From CAJCIS01 sp965276755 (GTDB taxonomy: Bacteria > Pseudomonadota > Alphaproteobacteria > Acetobacterales > Acetobacteraceae), in the NCBI GenBank assembly GCA_965276755.1, contig OZ255625.1, positions 806,001 to 870,000 of the forward strand: a stretch of 64,000 bases of DNA. The letters run 5' to 3'. The translations under genes were made by a program, and so were the position numbers. The notes beneath the pieces were generated by a model, which saw only the letters and a program-made list of their open reading frames with translations, was not told the DNA's origin and searched no databases. Of this stretch, positions 35,578-44,464 are shown one piece after another (within the stretch, counting starts at the first letter, position 1; every line of letters starts with the position of its first letter).

Positions 35578-36912
35578 GGCTTAGGGTCTGTCAGGAATTA
35601 ACCGCGCGACCTGTTTTGTTGCAAGGTTGGAGCGTGTAGTTCCATTCGCCGTGGAATTCGTCGCGTAGGATGTTGAGTTCGGACATTTCCTGATCGTTCA
35701 CCACAATCCCTTTTGGGTAGGTGCTGGTGTCGAGTTCACACTGCACGGTCAGGCCGGTCTTGGTCGTGGTCGCGCTGATCAGGTCCACCATGACGCGATA
35801 GCTGACAAGCGGCTTGGCGCGCCAGTTCATGCTGATGAATGAGAACAGCCGATGCTCAATCTTGTTCCATTTGCTGGTGCCCGGCGGCAGGTGGTGGACG
35901 CGGATCTTGATGCCGAGTTCATTGGACAGCTTTTGCAGTTCGCGCTTCCATAAGCGCACGCGCGAGCCGTTGCTGCCGCCACCATCGGCGGTGATCGTCA
36001 GGTGGCGCGCGCCCGGATAGCGCTTGCACCCGACCCCGTGCCACCAGTTGCGGATTGTCTGCACGGCGAATTGCGCAGTGTCGTGATCGATGCCGACGCT
36101 GACCCAGCCGGCATTGGCGGCCAGATCGTAGATTCCATATGGCACCGCCCGACCAATCTCCTTGATCAGGAAGTCGTGCACGCGGACCTCCTCGGGATCA
36201 CCCTGTGGCCGCCATTCCCGGCCAGCATTCTTGAAGTCGCCGACAAGCTCCTTCTTCTTCGTGTCGACGGATATCACCGGCTGCTGCTCGGCCAGGGCGC
36301 GGCTGACGCTCGTATTGATGTGGGCGAATTGCGCATCGCGATCCGGGTGGCTGTCACCTTCGCGGGTCTTGCTGTTGGCCTGGAGGCTGAATTTCTGGCC
36401 GCGGAGCAATTCGCCAACCACGGTGTGGCTGATTTTATGCCCCATGGCGCGCAATTCAGCAGCCAGGCGGCGTAGGCCTTTGCAGGTCCAGCGCAGGGGC
36501 GACATCGGGTCGCCGCGTTCACTCGGGCTGACCAGCGCCAACAAATCGTCCAGCAGTGCCGGGTCTGTCGCGGTCAACGCTTTGCGGCCGCCTCCGGGAC
36601 GGCGATTGCGGTCAGTTGGCACCTCGGCGACGCCAGCAAGCTCGTCCAAGCCCCGGTCGATCGTGCTCGGTGCAATACCGGTCGCCCGGGCAACAGCGGC
36701 GATCCCGCCATACCCGGCCGAACGCGCCTCGGCCGCAGCGAAGGAGCGACGGCCTCGTTCATCAAGATGCGGGGCAAGAGAAACAAAACGATCACGAATG
36801 GCGCTGGTATCAATCATGTACGCACGCTACGAAAGCGCTCCGTGACCGGGAAATCCCCCCACTTACCCGCAAGCGCAACCCGATTCAGCTATTTCCTGAC
36901 AAACCCTAAGCC
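35578..36912 (-). mobile_element. ISAzo13-family insertion sequence, apparently complete
   Basis: An element of about 1335 bp with one transposase gene. Terminal inverted repeats of 20 bp, GGCTTAGGGTYTGTCAGGAA (35578-35597, and inverted at 36893-36912), differ at one base (C on the left, T on the right). No target duplication is seen outside them (CATATCT versus ATTGACT). The right terminal repeat forms the 3' end of the neighbouring enolase-superfamily gene. The element is intact and may be active. Confidence 0.8.
35591..36817 (-). CDS. ISAzo13-family DDE transposase
   Basis: A 408-residue transposase of the ISAzo13 (Rhodopirellula-type DDE) family. An N-terminal helix-turn-helix region (GGIAAVARATGIAPSTIDRGLDELA, about 36-60) is followed by RNRRPGGGRKALTATDPALLDDLLALVSPSERGDPMSPLRWTCKGLRRLAAELRAMGHKISHTVVGELL (about 71-140). 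The catalytic acidic residues are probably the aspartate in PVISVDTKKKELVG (about 200), the one in HLTITADGGGSNGSRVRLWKREL (about 275) and the glutamate in GTSKWNKIEHRLFSFISMNW (about 330), a typical DDE spacing. The frame is uninterrupted and fills the element, so the IS is probably autonomous. It ends CNKTGRAVNS, 13 bases inside the left terminal repeat end. Confidence 0.92.
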   Translation of the reverse strand: MIDTSAIRDRFVSLAPHLDERGRRSFAAAEARSAGYGGIAAVARATGIAPSTIDRGLDELAGVAEVPTDRNRRPGGGRKALTATDPALLDDLLALVSPSERGDPMSPLRWTCKGLRRLAAELRAMGHKISHTVVGELLRGQKFSLQANSKTREGDSHPDRDAQFAHINTSVSRALAEQQPVISVDTKKKELVGDFKNAGREWRPQGDPEEVRVHDFLIKEIGRAVPYGIYDLAANAGWVSVGIDHDTAQFAVQTIRNWWHGVGCKRYPGARHLTITADGGGSNGSRVRLWKRELQKLSNELGIKIRVHHLPPGTSKWNKIEHRLFSFISMNWRAKPLVSYRVMVDLISATTTKTGLTVQCELDTSTYPKGIVVNDQEMSELNILRDEFHGEWNYTLQPCNKTGRAVNS

Positions 36913-38010
36913 ATTGACTTCATACCGCGCTGCATCCGCATGCCTGAGCTCCAGACCCCATCCAGGCCGGTCCGGGTCCGGCGCGATACGGCCCTCACGC
37001 GGCACGGGAGCGCCGTAGAAGAACATGGCCTCAATTCGGGCATGGTCGTGGAACCATTCGACATGCCGGAACCGCGGCACCGCGCAACCGAGGTGGCGGT
37101 GAAGGGCCGGCGCGCAATGGGCGGACAGATCGGTGTGGAAGGCCTCGCACAGAAAGGCCGCGTGCAGAAAGCCCGTCACACCGCCGCAACAGGTCGCGTC
37201 TGCCTGCTGCACATCCACGGCGCCAGCTTGCAGCATGCGGCGGAAATAGTCGGTGTCGTAGCCGTATTCTCCCGCGGCGACCTCCATTGGGGCGGGCACG
37301 TGGTCGCGCACGCGCCGCAGGCCGTCCAGGTCGTCGGATGACACGGGTTCCTCGAACCACCTGACGTCCTGCCCGGCCGCAAAGACACGGGCCAGGGCAA
37401 TCGCCTGCTTGACCGTGTAGGCGCCGTTCGCGTCCACGAACAGCGCCGCATCGCCGATGGCCGCTTTTGCGGCGGCCACCCGTGCCGGATCGCAGTCCGG
37501 ATGGGTGCCGATCTTCATCTTTACCGCCTTGCAGCCCTGGTGCTCGACCCAGCCCGCGAGCTGCTCTTTCAATTGCGTGTTGTTGTAGCTGGTGAACCCG
37601 CCGCTGCCGTAGACTTCAACGGCGTCCCGGCAGCGCCCAAGCAGCGTGGCCAGCGGCACGCCGAGCAGCTTGGCCTTGAGATCCCACAACGCGGTGTCGA
37701 CGGCCGATATGGCGGTCGCACATAATCCCGCGCGGCCAAGATTGCGCACGGCGCGCTGCATGGCCTGCCAGGCGCGCGGCGGATCGAATGCGTTGCACCC
37801 GTGCACGGTTTCAGCAAGGACATCGGTAATCACCGCTGCCGCCGCCGGCGCCGCATAGGTGTAGCCAATGCCCTCCTGGCCGCCGCCAGTGACTGTTGCG
37901 AGGACCAGCGTCGTCTTGTTCCATTCGGCGGTGCCATGGGCCTCCTGCGCATCCGTCGGGATCGTGTAGGCTTGCGCGCGCAGACCGCGCACGCAGGGCT
38001 CGGCCCGCAT
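36889..38010 (-). CDS. Mandelate racemase/enolase superfamily protein
   Basis: A 373-residue member of the enolase superfamily, which abstracts a proton alpha to a carboxylate, often dehydrating sugar acids. It has the lid domain at about 1-120 and a barrel with VKMKIGTHPD (KxK base, about 165-174), FVDANGAYT (metal aspartate, about 192-200), WFEEPVSSDDL (glutamate, about 219-229) and EYGYD (third ligand region). The last codons (GLGFVRK and the stop) come from the ISAzo13 terminal repeat, so the native end may have been different by a few residues. Its start overlaps the end of the TPP-enzyme gene region (1 base apart), so the two are one operon. The substrate is not known; a sugar-acid pathway is plausible. 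Confidence 0.88.
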   Translation of the reverse strand: MRAEPCVRGLRAQAYTIPTDAQEAHGTAEWNKTTLVLATVTGGGQEGIGYTYAAPAAAAVITDVLAETVHGCNAFDPPRAWQAMQRAVRNLGRAGLCATAISAVDTALWDLKAKLLGVPLATLLGRCRDAVEVYGSGGFTSYNNTQLKEQLAGWVEHQGCKAVKMKIGTHPDCDPARVAAAKAAIGDAALFVDANGAYTVKQAIALARVFAAGQDVRWFEEPVSSDDLDGLRRVRDHVPAPMEVAAGEYGYDTDYFRRMLQAGAVDVQQADATCCGGVTGFLHAAFLCEAFHTDLSAHCAPALHRHLGCAVPRFRHVEWFHDHARIEAMFFYGAPVPREGRIAPDPDRPGWGLELRHADAARYEVNGLGFVRK

Positions 38011-38011
38011 G

Positions 38012-39796
38012 TCAATTGTGGCCGGGCAGCACGCCGGCGAGAACCTGGCGGACGCTGTTCTTGACCACGCTGGCGAGTTCCGGCTCGGTGCCCATCATGG
38101 TCATAAAATTCTTCGCATCCTTGAAGGTGATATGCGGCGGCAGAGGCGGCACGTTGGGATCGGCGTAGATATTCATGACGACAGGGCGGTCGGCGTTGAA
38201 TGCCTCGTCCCAGGCAGCCCCGATCTGGTCGGCTTCGCGGACGAGAATGCCTTTGAGGCCGAGGAGTTCGGCATAGGAATGGTAGGCGAAGTCGGGGATG
38301 GATTGCGTGGACTCCGTCTTGCCGTCGCCGAGCTGGACTCGCTCCTCCCACGTGACCTGATTGAGATCCTGATTATTGAGCACCATCACGATAAGCTTGG
38401 GATTGGACCATCGCTTCCAGTATTTGGAAATCGTGATCATCACGTTCAGCCCGTTCATCTGCATCGCACCGTCGCCGATGAAGGCGAGCACCACGCGATC
38501 GGGAAACGCCATCTTCGCCGCGACCGCGTAGGGCGTGGCCGCGCCCAGCGAGGCGAGGCTGCCGGAGAGCGAGCCCATCATGCCGCGGCGCATCTTGATG
38601 TCGCGGCCATACCAGTTGGCGACCGAACCGCTATCGCCTGTCATGATGGTGTTCTCAGGCAGGCGCTTGGAGCATTCCCAGAAGATGCGTTGCGGATTGA
38701 TCGGCTCGGCGGGGATCATCGCGCGCTCTTCGAGCGTGTGCCACCATTTGGCGACATCGCTTTCGATGGTTTTGCGCCATTTTCCCGCCTGCTTTTGTTC
38801 CAGCATCGGCAGCAACGCCCGCAATGCCGTGACGCTGTCGCCCGCCATGCTGACTTCCATCGGGTAGCGCAGGCTGAGGCGCGTCGGATCGAGATCGATC
38901 TGCACGGCCCGCGCATTGCCGGGTTTCGGCAGGAATTCGCTGTAGGGGAACGACGAGCCGACGACGAGCAGCGTGTCGCAATCCTGCATCAAATTCCACG
39001 ACGGCGCCGTGCCGAGCAACCCGATACCACCGGTCACCCAGGGGAGATCGTCCGGCAGCGCCGCCTTACCGAGCAGCGCCTTGGCGCAGCCGGCCTGCAG
39101 CCTGTCCGCGATTGCAATGATCTCATCGGTGGCGTGCAACGCACCGGCGCCGACGAGCATGGCGACGCGCTCGCCGGCGTTCAGCACCGCAGCGGCCTGA
39201 CGCAACACGTCTTCGTCGGGCATGCGCGCCGGGCCGGCATAGCCCACGCCTGTATGCGTGGCGCCGTGCGCCATTGGCGGATCCTCGTAGGCGAGCAATT
39301 GCAAATCGTTGGGAATGATGACGCAGGTCACGCTGCGTGTCGCTGCGGCGATGCGCACGGCGCGATCGATAAGGTGCCTGATCTGCGCGGGCACCATGGC
39401 GGTGGCGACGTATTCGGAGGCGACATCCTTGAACAGGGTCTGCAGGTCCACTTCCTGCTGGTAATGCGCGCCGATGGCGGTGCGGGCCTGCTGGCCGACG
39501 ATGGCGACAACGGGCACGTGGTCCATCTTGGCGTCGTACAATCCCGTGAGCAGGTGGATGGCGCCGGGGCCGGAGGTGGCGTAGCACAGGCCGACCTCGC
39601 CGGTGAACTTGGCGTGAGCCGAGGCCATGAAGGCGGCCATTTCCTCGTGCCGCACCTGGACGTAGTCGATTTTGAATTTGGCTTTTTCCAACGCGACGTC
39701 CAGGCCGCCGACACCGTCGCCGGGGTAGCCATAGACGCGCTTGAGGCCCCATGCGTGCAAGCGGTGCCACACGAAATCGCTGACGTTCATGCTCAC
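38012..39796 (-). CDS. Thiamine-diphosphate enzyme, pyruvate oxidase-like
   Basis: A 594-residue ThDP-dependent decarboxylase/oxidase. The PYR domain is at about 1-170 with the catalytic glutamate in YVQVRHEEMAAFMASAHAKFTG (about 44-65). The central FAD/ADP-type domain has MLVGAGAL (about 214-221), and the PP domain has the metal motif FIGDGAMQMNGLNVMITISKYWKRWSNPKLIVMVLNNQDLNQ (about 445-485). The best fit is the pyruvate oxidase/PoxB or acetolactate-synthase-like group annotated as thiamine pyrophosphate-requiring. It starts with ATG at 39796 with MSMNVSDFVWHRLHAWGLKRVYGYPGDGV. It is the first gene of an operon with the enolase-superfamily gene, suggesting a sugar-acid or 2-keto-acid route. 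Confidence 0.9.
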   Translation of the reverse strand: MSMNVSDFVWHRLHAWGLKRVYGYPGDGVGGLDVALEKAKFKIDYVQVRHEEMAAFMASAHAKFTGEVGLCYATSGPGAIHLLTGLYDAKMDHVPVVAIVGQQARTAIGAHYQQEVDLQTLFKDVASEYVATAMVPAQIRHLIDRAVRIAAATRSVTCVIIPNDLQLLAYEDPPMAHGATHTGVGYAGPARMPDEDVLRQAAAVLNAGERVAMLVGAGALHATDEIIAIADRLQAGCAKALLGKAALPDDLPWVTGGIGLLGTAPSWNLMQDCDTLLVVGSSFPYSEFLPKPGNARAVQIDLDPTRLSLRYPMEVSMAGDSVTALRALLPMLEQKQAGKWRKTIESDVAKWWHTLEERAMIPAEPINPQRIFWECSKRLPENTIMTGDSGSVANWYGRDIKMRRGMMGSLSGSLASLGAATPYAVAAKMAFPDRVVLAFIGDGAMQMNGLNVMITISKYWKRWSNPKLIVMVLNNQDLNQVTWEERVQLGDGKTESTQSIPDFAYHSYAELLGLKGILVREADQIGAAWDEAFNADRPVVMNIYADPNVPPLPPHITFKDAKNFMTMMGTEPELASVVKNSVRQVLAGVLPGHN

Positions 39797-39906
39797 TGGC
39801 GGGGCCCTCCGGTTTGGTGATCCAGCTACGTTTGGGTGTTATTCGGGTTCGCCTTGAATAGGTGTTCAAGACACATCCCCAGGGCAATCGAGTGAAGGCT
39901 GAAGAC

Positions 39907-40019
39907 CTGGGTGGAGTGTGGCTGACGTATACGCCCACCCCAACAGACCCCCCGTCATCCACTAAAATGAAAGCCCATAATCGACGGGGGGTCTGTTGGG
40001 GATGGCACATCTCCCCCAG
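39907..40019. repeat. Family A inverted pair, copies A9a/A9b
   Basis: A9a (39907-39956, minus) has the alternative head with GACGTATACGCC, like A2b. A9b (39983-40019, plus) has the standard GATGGCACATC head. Their GACGGGGGGT tails face each other. They lie between the divergent-looking TPP operon and the end of the oxidase operon. Confidence 0.88.
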
Positions 40020-40086
40020 TTTTTCCTGGCTTTACTTCGACACTTTCGCTTCACTCGATTGCCCTGACACACCCCCCACTCTTGCC

Positions 40087-40380
40087 CTACCTGTCATCGG
40101 TCACAACCCCAGACCCGATACCAACATCATTGCGTGTAATGGCATCGAGGCTGCCCATGCCCAGCAACACCGTAAGCCAGAACAGCGCGGCCAGGGCGAA
40201 GACGCGCGGCAAACCGCCGGTCATCGCGAGCCGCATGAAACTCATGCAGACAATCGCGGCCATGACCAAGCCCACCAGAGGCGCCGCCAGCACATTGACG
40301 TGCAGGCGCGCGACCAGGATTTCACCGCCCAGGAGCAGCAACAACGCGGCCAGGATTGGAAGGATCTGGCGCGCGGTCAT
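40087..40380 (-). CDS. Cytochrome c oxidase subunit IV family protein
   Basis: A 97-residue protein, the last gene of the respiratory operon. It has three hydrophobic stretches: QILPILAALLLLLGGEILVARL (about 5-25), VLAAPLVGLVMAAIVCMSFMRL (about 30-50) and VFALAALFWLTVLLGMGSLDAI (about 60-80), matching the small prokaryotic subunit IV (COX4-type) that packs against subunit III. The ATG at 40380 overlaps the stop of the subunit III gene by 4 bases (ATGA), giving translational coupling. Identity is from size, topology and position; small hydrophobic proteins are hard to assign by sequence alone. Confidence 0.75.
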   Translation of the reverse strand: MTARQILPILAALLLLLGGEILVARLHVNVLAAPLVGLVMAAIVCMSFMRLAMTGGLPRVFALAALFWLTVLLGMGSLDAITRNDVGIGSGVVTDDR

Positions 40381-41108
40381 GGCGCGGCCTGTCCAGGCAG
40401 ATAGATCAGCGGGTAGAGGATGAGCCACATCATGTCGACGAAGCTCCAGTAAAGCCCGACCGCTTCCACAGGCGTGTAGTACGCCTCGCTGAAGCGGTCT
40501 TTGCGGGCGGCATTGCCGATCCAGCCAACCAGGATGACGCCGACGATCATGTGCAGCCCGTGTAGGAAAGTCGCCAGGAAATAGAACGACCAGAAGATCT
40601 GCGCCACGCCCGATCCGGCCCCGATCAGCGCGAAGCTGGGGCCTGGAAAAAGATGCTTGTCGAAATCCTCACTCCACTCGACGCCTTTCAGCGCCAGGAA
40701 GGTGATGCCCAGCGCCGCCGTGATCACGCTCGCCGCCAGCACGCCACGGTTATCGCCGCGACGGGCACGCGAAATGCCCCAGGTAAAAGCGGCGCTGCTC
40801 AATAGCAGGATCACGGTATTGGCCGTGCCGATGCCGAACTCGGCGCGCGCAGAGGCGCGGGCGATGGCAACTCCGTGCTGCGCCCAGGTGATGCAGGCGA
40901 TCAGGAACAATCCACCGAAGAACAGCAATTCGGTTGCCAGGAACAGCCACATGCCGCTGAGCGCGGTTTCGGCCTGGTGCGCCATGCCGCCATACTGAAA
41001 TTCGAGGTGCGGCACGGCCCGCGCGTCTTCGGCACCGTCGGGCCACACGGCGTATAGGCCGCCGGCGCCTGCTTCGCCGCGCAACGCGCGTGCGGGCGGC
41101 TCAGACAT
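40377..41108 (-). CDS. ctaE: Cytochrome c oxidase subunit III
   Basis: A 243-residue integral membrane subunit with about seven segments. The ATG at 41108 overlaps the stop of the subunit I gene; the frame further upstream is the wrong frame of that gene. Signatures include ETALSGMWLFLATELLFFGGLFLI with the lipid-contacting glutamate, VEWSEDFDKHLFPGP, FWSFYFLATFLHGLHMIVGVILVG and YWSFVDMMWLILYPLIYL, all characteristic of subunit III. It stabilises the oxidase and proton uptake at the membrane surface. It is part of the actABCDEF-SCO-caa3 operon. Confidence 0.93.
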   Translation of the reverse strand: MSEPPARALRGEAGAGGLYAVWPDGAEDARAVPHLEFQYGGMAHQAETALSGMWLFLATELLFFGGLFLIACITWAQHGVAIARASARAEFGIGTANTVILLLSSAAFTWGISRARRGDNRGVLAASVITAALGITFLALKGVEWSEDFDKHLFPGPSFALIGAGSGVAQIFWSFYFLATFLHGLHMIVGVILVGWIGNAARKDRFSEAYYTPVEAVGLYWSFVDMMWLILYPLIYLPGQAAP

Positions 41109-42753
41109 GCTGCCGTTCCTCGGGCCGTGGGTAATGATAGGGTGGTTCAGTAATAACGGGAGTGGTGGTAAAGTTCTCCGTACGCGGCGGCGATTGCGTC
41201 TGCCATTCCAGCCCCGTCGCCTCCCACGGATTGGACGGCGCGCGCGCGCCCCAAAACAGCGACCAGGTGAGATAGAACAGCGGCAGCAAATACGCCACGG
41301 CAAGGAACACGGCGCCGGCCGAGGAGAGCACGTTGAGCACCTGGTATTCGGGTGCATACGTGCCGTAGCGCCGCGGCATGCCTTCATAGCCCAAAATGAA
41401 TTGCGGGAAAAAGGTAAGGTTGAAGCCGAAGAAGATCATCACCGCGGCGACCTGGCCGGCAATCTCGGGATACATGCGGCCGAAGATTTTTGGCCACCAG
41501 TAATGCAGCCCGGCGAAATAGGCGGACACCATGGCACCCACCATAATGTAGTGGAAATGCGCCACGACGAAATAGGTGTCGTGTAGATGGACATCAGCGC
41601 CGATCGAGGCGACGAACAGCCCGGTCAGGCCACCCATGGTGAACAGCCCGATGAACCCCAGCGCATAGAGCATCGGCGCGTTGAACCGGATGAATCCCTT
41701 GTGTAGCGTGCCCAGCCAGTTAAACACCTTGATGGCCGATGGCACCGACACCATGAACGACAGCAGGGAGAACACGATGCTGGAATAGAGCGATGTGCCT
41801 GCCACGAACATGTGGTGGCCCCACACGAAGAAGGAAATGATAGCAATCGAGACGGACGACCAGGCGATGAAGCGATAGCCGAAAATGGATTTGCGGGAAT
41901 AGGCGGTAATCACTTCGCTGACCACGCCGAAACCCGGCAGGATCATGATGTAAACAGCGGGATGGGAGTAAAACCAGAACAGGTGCTGGAACAGCACGGG
42001 ATCACCGCCAAGTGCGGGATCGAACACCCCCGTGCGGAAGATGCGTTCGAACACGATCAGGATCATCGCCATGGTCAGCACCGGCGTTGCCAGCACGTAG
42101 ATCACCGATGTTGCATAGAGCGACCACAAAAACAGCGGCATGCGATACCAGCCCATGCCCGGCGCGCGCAGCTTGTGGATGGTGATGATGAAGTTCAACC
42201 CCGTCGCAATCGACGAGTAGCCGGACAGGATGATGCCAACGCAGACCAGCATGACGTAGCCATGCGTGTAATTGGTTGAAAGCGGCGTATAGAATGTCCA
42301 GCCGGTGTCCACGCCGCCCATGGCAAGGCCTGTCAGCGCCAGCAATCCGCCAGAAACAAACAGATACCAGCTTAGCAGGTTGATGCGCGGAAACGCCAGG
42401 TCGCGTGCGCCGATCATCAGAGGTGTGACGAAATTGCCGAGCGTGACGGGTATGGCCGGCACCAGGAAGAACCAAACCATGATCACGCCATGCATGGTGA
42501 ACAGGCGATTATACGTCTCGTGATCGACGATCAGGCCAGTCGGCGACACCAGATTGAGGCGCATCAGCGCGGCCGCGGCGCCACCCAGGAAAAAGAAGAA
42601 AGTGATCGAAGCGAAATACAGGATGGCAATGCGCTTATGATCGGTCGTCAGCAGCCATGACCAGATGGTTTTCTCGTCCGTGAGATAGCTTTCATGGCCT
42701 GCGTCCACGCGCGCACGCGCCATCCTGTCTGCCGAGGCGATGCTTGTGCTCAC
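41101..42753 (-). CDS. ctaD: Cytochrome c oxidase subunit I
   Basis: A 550-residue haem-copper oxidase catalytic subunit. Visible landmarks: LFTMHGVIMVWFFLVPAIPVTLGN (low-spin haem histidine), WFYSHPAVYIMILPGFGVVSEV with the CuB-binding histidine and the Tyr of the crosslink nearby, WGHHMFVAGTSLYSS (two CuB histidines), and DTYFVVAHFHYIMVGAM (high-spin and low-spin haem histidines). About 12 membrane segments follow. The GHVHPAVYI/K-channel and HDTYFVVAHFHY motifs fit the A-type family. The ATG at 42753 overlaps the subunit II stop (ATGA). Electrons reach it from the caa3-type subunit II. Confidence 0.97.
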   Translation of the reverse strand: MSTSIASADRMARARVDAGHESYLTDEKTIWSWLLTTDHKRIAILYFASITFFFFLGGAAAALMRLNLVSPTGLIVDHETYNRLFTMHGVIMVWFFLVPAIPVTLGNFVTPLMIGARDLAFPRINLLSWYLFVSGGLLALTGLAMGGVDTGWTFYTPLSTNYTHGYVMLVCVGIILSGYSSIATGLNFIITIHKLRAPGMGWYRMPLFLWSLYATSVIYVLATPVLTMAMILIVFERIFRTGVFDPALGGDPVLFQHLFWFYSHPAVYIMILPGFGVVSEVITAYSRKSIFGYRFIAWSSVSIAIISFFVWGHHMFVAGTSLYSSIVFSLLSFMVSVPSAIKVFNWLGTLHKGFIRFNAPMLYALGFIGLFTMGGLTGLFVASIGADVHLHDTYFVVAHFHYIMVGAMVSAYFAGLHYWWPKIFGRMYPEIAGQVAAVMIFFGFNLTFFPQFILGYEGMPRRYGTYAPEYQVLNVLSSAGAVFLAVAYLLPLFYLTWSLFWGARAPSNPWEATGLEWQTQSPPRTENFTTTPVITEPPYHYPRPEERQHV

Positions 42754-43694
42754 GGCACGCTCCGTTGCGGGGCCAGGGATTTGATATAGGCGATGATCTT
42801 GAGCAAATCCTCCTCGCCGATGACGCCGGCAAAGGCGGGCATGACGGGCGCATACCTCGCGACGATCTGCTGCTGCGGGGTGACGATGGCATCATGCAGA
42901 TAGCGGTCATCGGCGATGGTTGTGGTGCCACTAGATAGCGGCACGGGGCTCATGTAGAGCCCGTTCAACACGGGCGCACGCACGCTGCCCCCGCCGCCGG
43001 ACAGGCCCGCGCGATGGCAACCGCTGCACCCATTGCTGATGAACAGCGCCTGACCTTGTGCGACAAGGCCCTGGCTGGTGGGCGTCTGCTCCAGCCATTG
43101 CTGATAATCAGGCTGGGTCATGACGGTGACCTCACCAATCATGGAGGCATGATCGGTGCCGCAGAACTGGTCGCAGAACAGGCGGTAGGTGCCGGCGCGG
43201 TTCGGCGTCAGCCACAGCGATTCATAACGGCCGGGCAGCACGTCACGTTTCACGCGGAAGGCGGGCAGGCCGAAATCGTGAATGACATCCTCGCTCGTCA
43301 GCAACAATTGCACGTTGCGGCCGAGCGGCAGATGCAGCCGGTTGATCTCCTTCTGCCCGCCCGGATACTCGACCTTCCACATCCATTGCTTGCCGATGAC
43401 CGTAATGGTCAGCGGGTTGGGGTGTGGCTGGGCGATGCGCACGAACAGATCCGCACCCCAGACAAACAGGCCGAAGAAGGCGACCAGTGTGGCGGCCGTC
43501 CATCCCGCCTCGATCCGCCACGTCTTCTGGCCCAGCGCGCCACGATCGAGTTTGCTGCCGTGCCTGTAACGCACGATGTAGAGCAGCATCAATCCCAGTA
43601 CGAGCGCCATGACGGCGAGCGAAATGCCCAGCAGGCTGGCGATCAGCCAATCGACCTCGCTGGCGTTTTCGGACGCTTCTGGCAGCAGATTCAT
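42750..43694 (-). CDS. ctaC: Cytochrome c oxidase subunit II with C-terminal cytochrome c (caa3 type)
   Basis: A 314-residue protein. Two N-terminal membrane segments (about 15-40 and 65-85) are followed by the CuA cupredoxin domain (about 100-205) with FCDQFCGTDHASM as the CuA ligand loop. The C-terminal cytochrome c domain has CSGCH (haem attachment) at about residue 231 and a methionine in APVMPAFAGVI. This makes it a caa3-type subunit, which needs no soluble cytochrome c. The ATG at 43694 (MNLLPEASENASEVDW) overlaps the SCO gene stop by 4 bases. It lacks an obvious signal peptide, so the first segment probably acts as anchor. Electrons come from the adjacent alternative complex III. Confidence 0.93.
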   Translation of the reverse strand: MNLLPEASENASEVDWLIASLLGISLAVMALVLGLMLLYIVRYRHGSKLDRGALGQKTWRIEAGWTAATLVAFFGLFVWGADLFVRIAQPHPNPLTITVIGKQWMWKVEYPGGQKEINRLHLPLGRNVQLLLTSEDVIHDFGLPAFRVKRDVLPGRYESLWLTPNRAGTYRLFCDQFCGTDHASMIGEVTVMTQPDYQQWLEQTPTSQGLVAQGQALFISNGCSGCHRAGLSGGGGSVRAPVLNGLYMSPVPLSSGTTTIADDRYLHDAIVTPQQQIVARYAPVMPAFAGVIGEEDLLKIIAYIKSLAPQRSVP

Positions 43695-44464
43695 GCGCGC
43701 GCACGCCTTCCGGCACGGTGCAGGACAAGCAGTATGATGGCGATGGTGGTGACGGTCAGCAGCCCCATCAGGCGCAGCAGCTTGATGATCGCTAGCGTGT
43801 AGCGGCCCGTGTTGGGGTCGAAATGAAAGCATAGCAGCAGGATCGGCAGTGCGGCCCGGGCAATGCCGCCGGCGCCGGCGCGCAGCACGGCCGCGCGCAA
43901 ATCGCCCGGCGTGTAGCCAACGCCGAGCAAATAGGAACTGACCTCACCCCTGGCGGTGAGGAATGTCAGGCCGGCCGGATGCATGAACTGGGCAAAGCGC
44001 GCATCATAGCGGTCGCGGAACCCGACTGCGGCGGCGATTGCGGCGATCACCGGCGCCGATGCGGTAACGTAGTGAAAGGGCGCGCCAGCGATGATCGGGA
44101 ATTGAGCATGATCCGCAAGCTTGGCCTGGGCAGCCGTTTGCTGCGTCTCCGCGGGATCGATCGAGAGGGACACCATCGCATAATCGCGCCCCGCGGTCAG
44201 TCCGCTTTGCGTCAGCGCGTTGAACAGATCCGCGCGCACGAGGCCGCACAGCGATGGACAGTGGAAATAGCCGATATCCAGGATCACCGGAACACGGCCG
44301 AAATAATCCTGCAGTGCCGCGACGCGACCCTGCTCATCGATAACCTGTACTCGCAACGGAATGTCTGCACCGGGCTTCTGCTGCCAGGACAGCGCATCCG
44401 GATCTGCCGGCGCGGCGAAAAGTGGTGAAATGCCCAGCAGCAGCCACAGGAAAGACGGCTTCAC
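43691..44464 (-). CDS. SCO1/SenC family copper chaperone
   Basis: A 257-residue thioredoxin-fold protein that delivers copper to CuA of the oxidase. The signal sequence MKPSFLWLLLGISPLFAAPADP is followed by the copper-binding motif CPSLCGL at about residues 73-79 and a histidine in the C-terminal part (HPAGLTFLTARGEVSSYLLGVGYTPGDLR). The C-terminal 40 residues form a membrane helix (LRLMGLLTVTTIAIILLVLH). Such genes usually accompany ctaC, as here. The ATG at 44464 overlaps the stop of the upstream gene by 4 bases, so translation is coupled. Confidence 0.92.
   Translation of the reverse strand: MKPSFLWLLLGISPLFAAPADPDALSWQQKPGADIPLRVQVIDEQGRVAALQDYFGRVPVILDIGYFHCPSLCGLVRADLFNALTQSGLTAGRDYAMVSLSIDPAETQQTAAQAKLADHAQFPIIAGAPFHYVTASAPVIAAIAAAVGFRDRYDARFAQFMHPAGLTFLTARGEVSSYLLGVGYTPGDLRAAVLRAGAGGIARAALPILLLCFHFDPNTGRYTLAIIKLLRLMGLLTVTTIAIILLVLHRAGRRARA

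Noticed and set aside
38009..39820. A 603-codon plus-strand frame over the TPP-enzyme gene.
   Set aside because: It is antisense to an unmistakable ThDP enzyme and has no motif.
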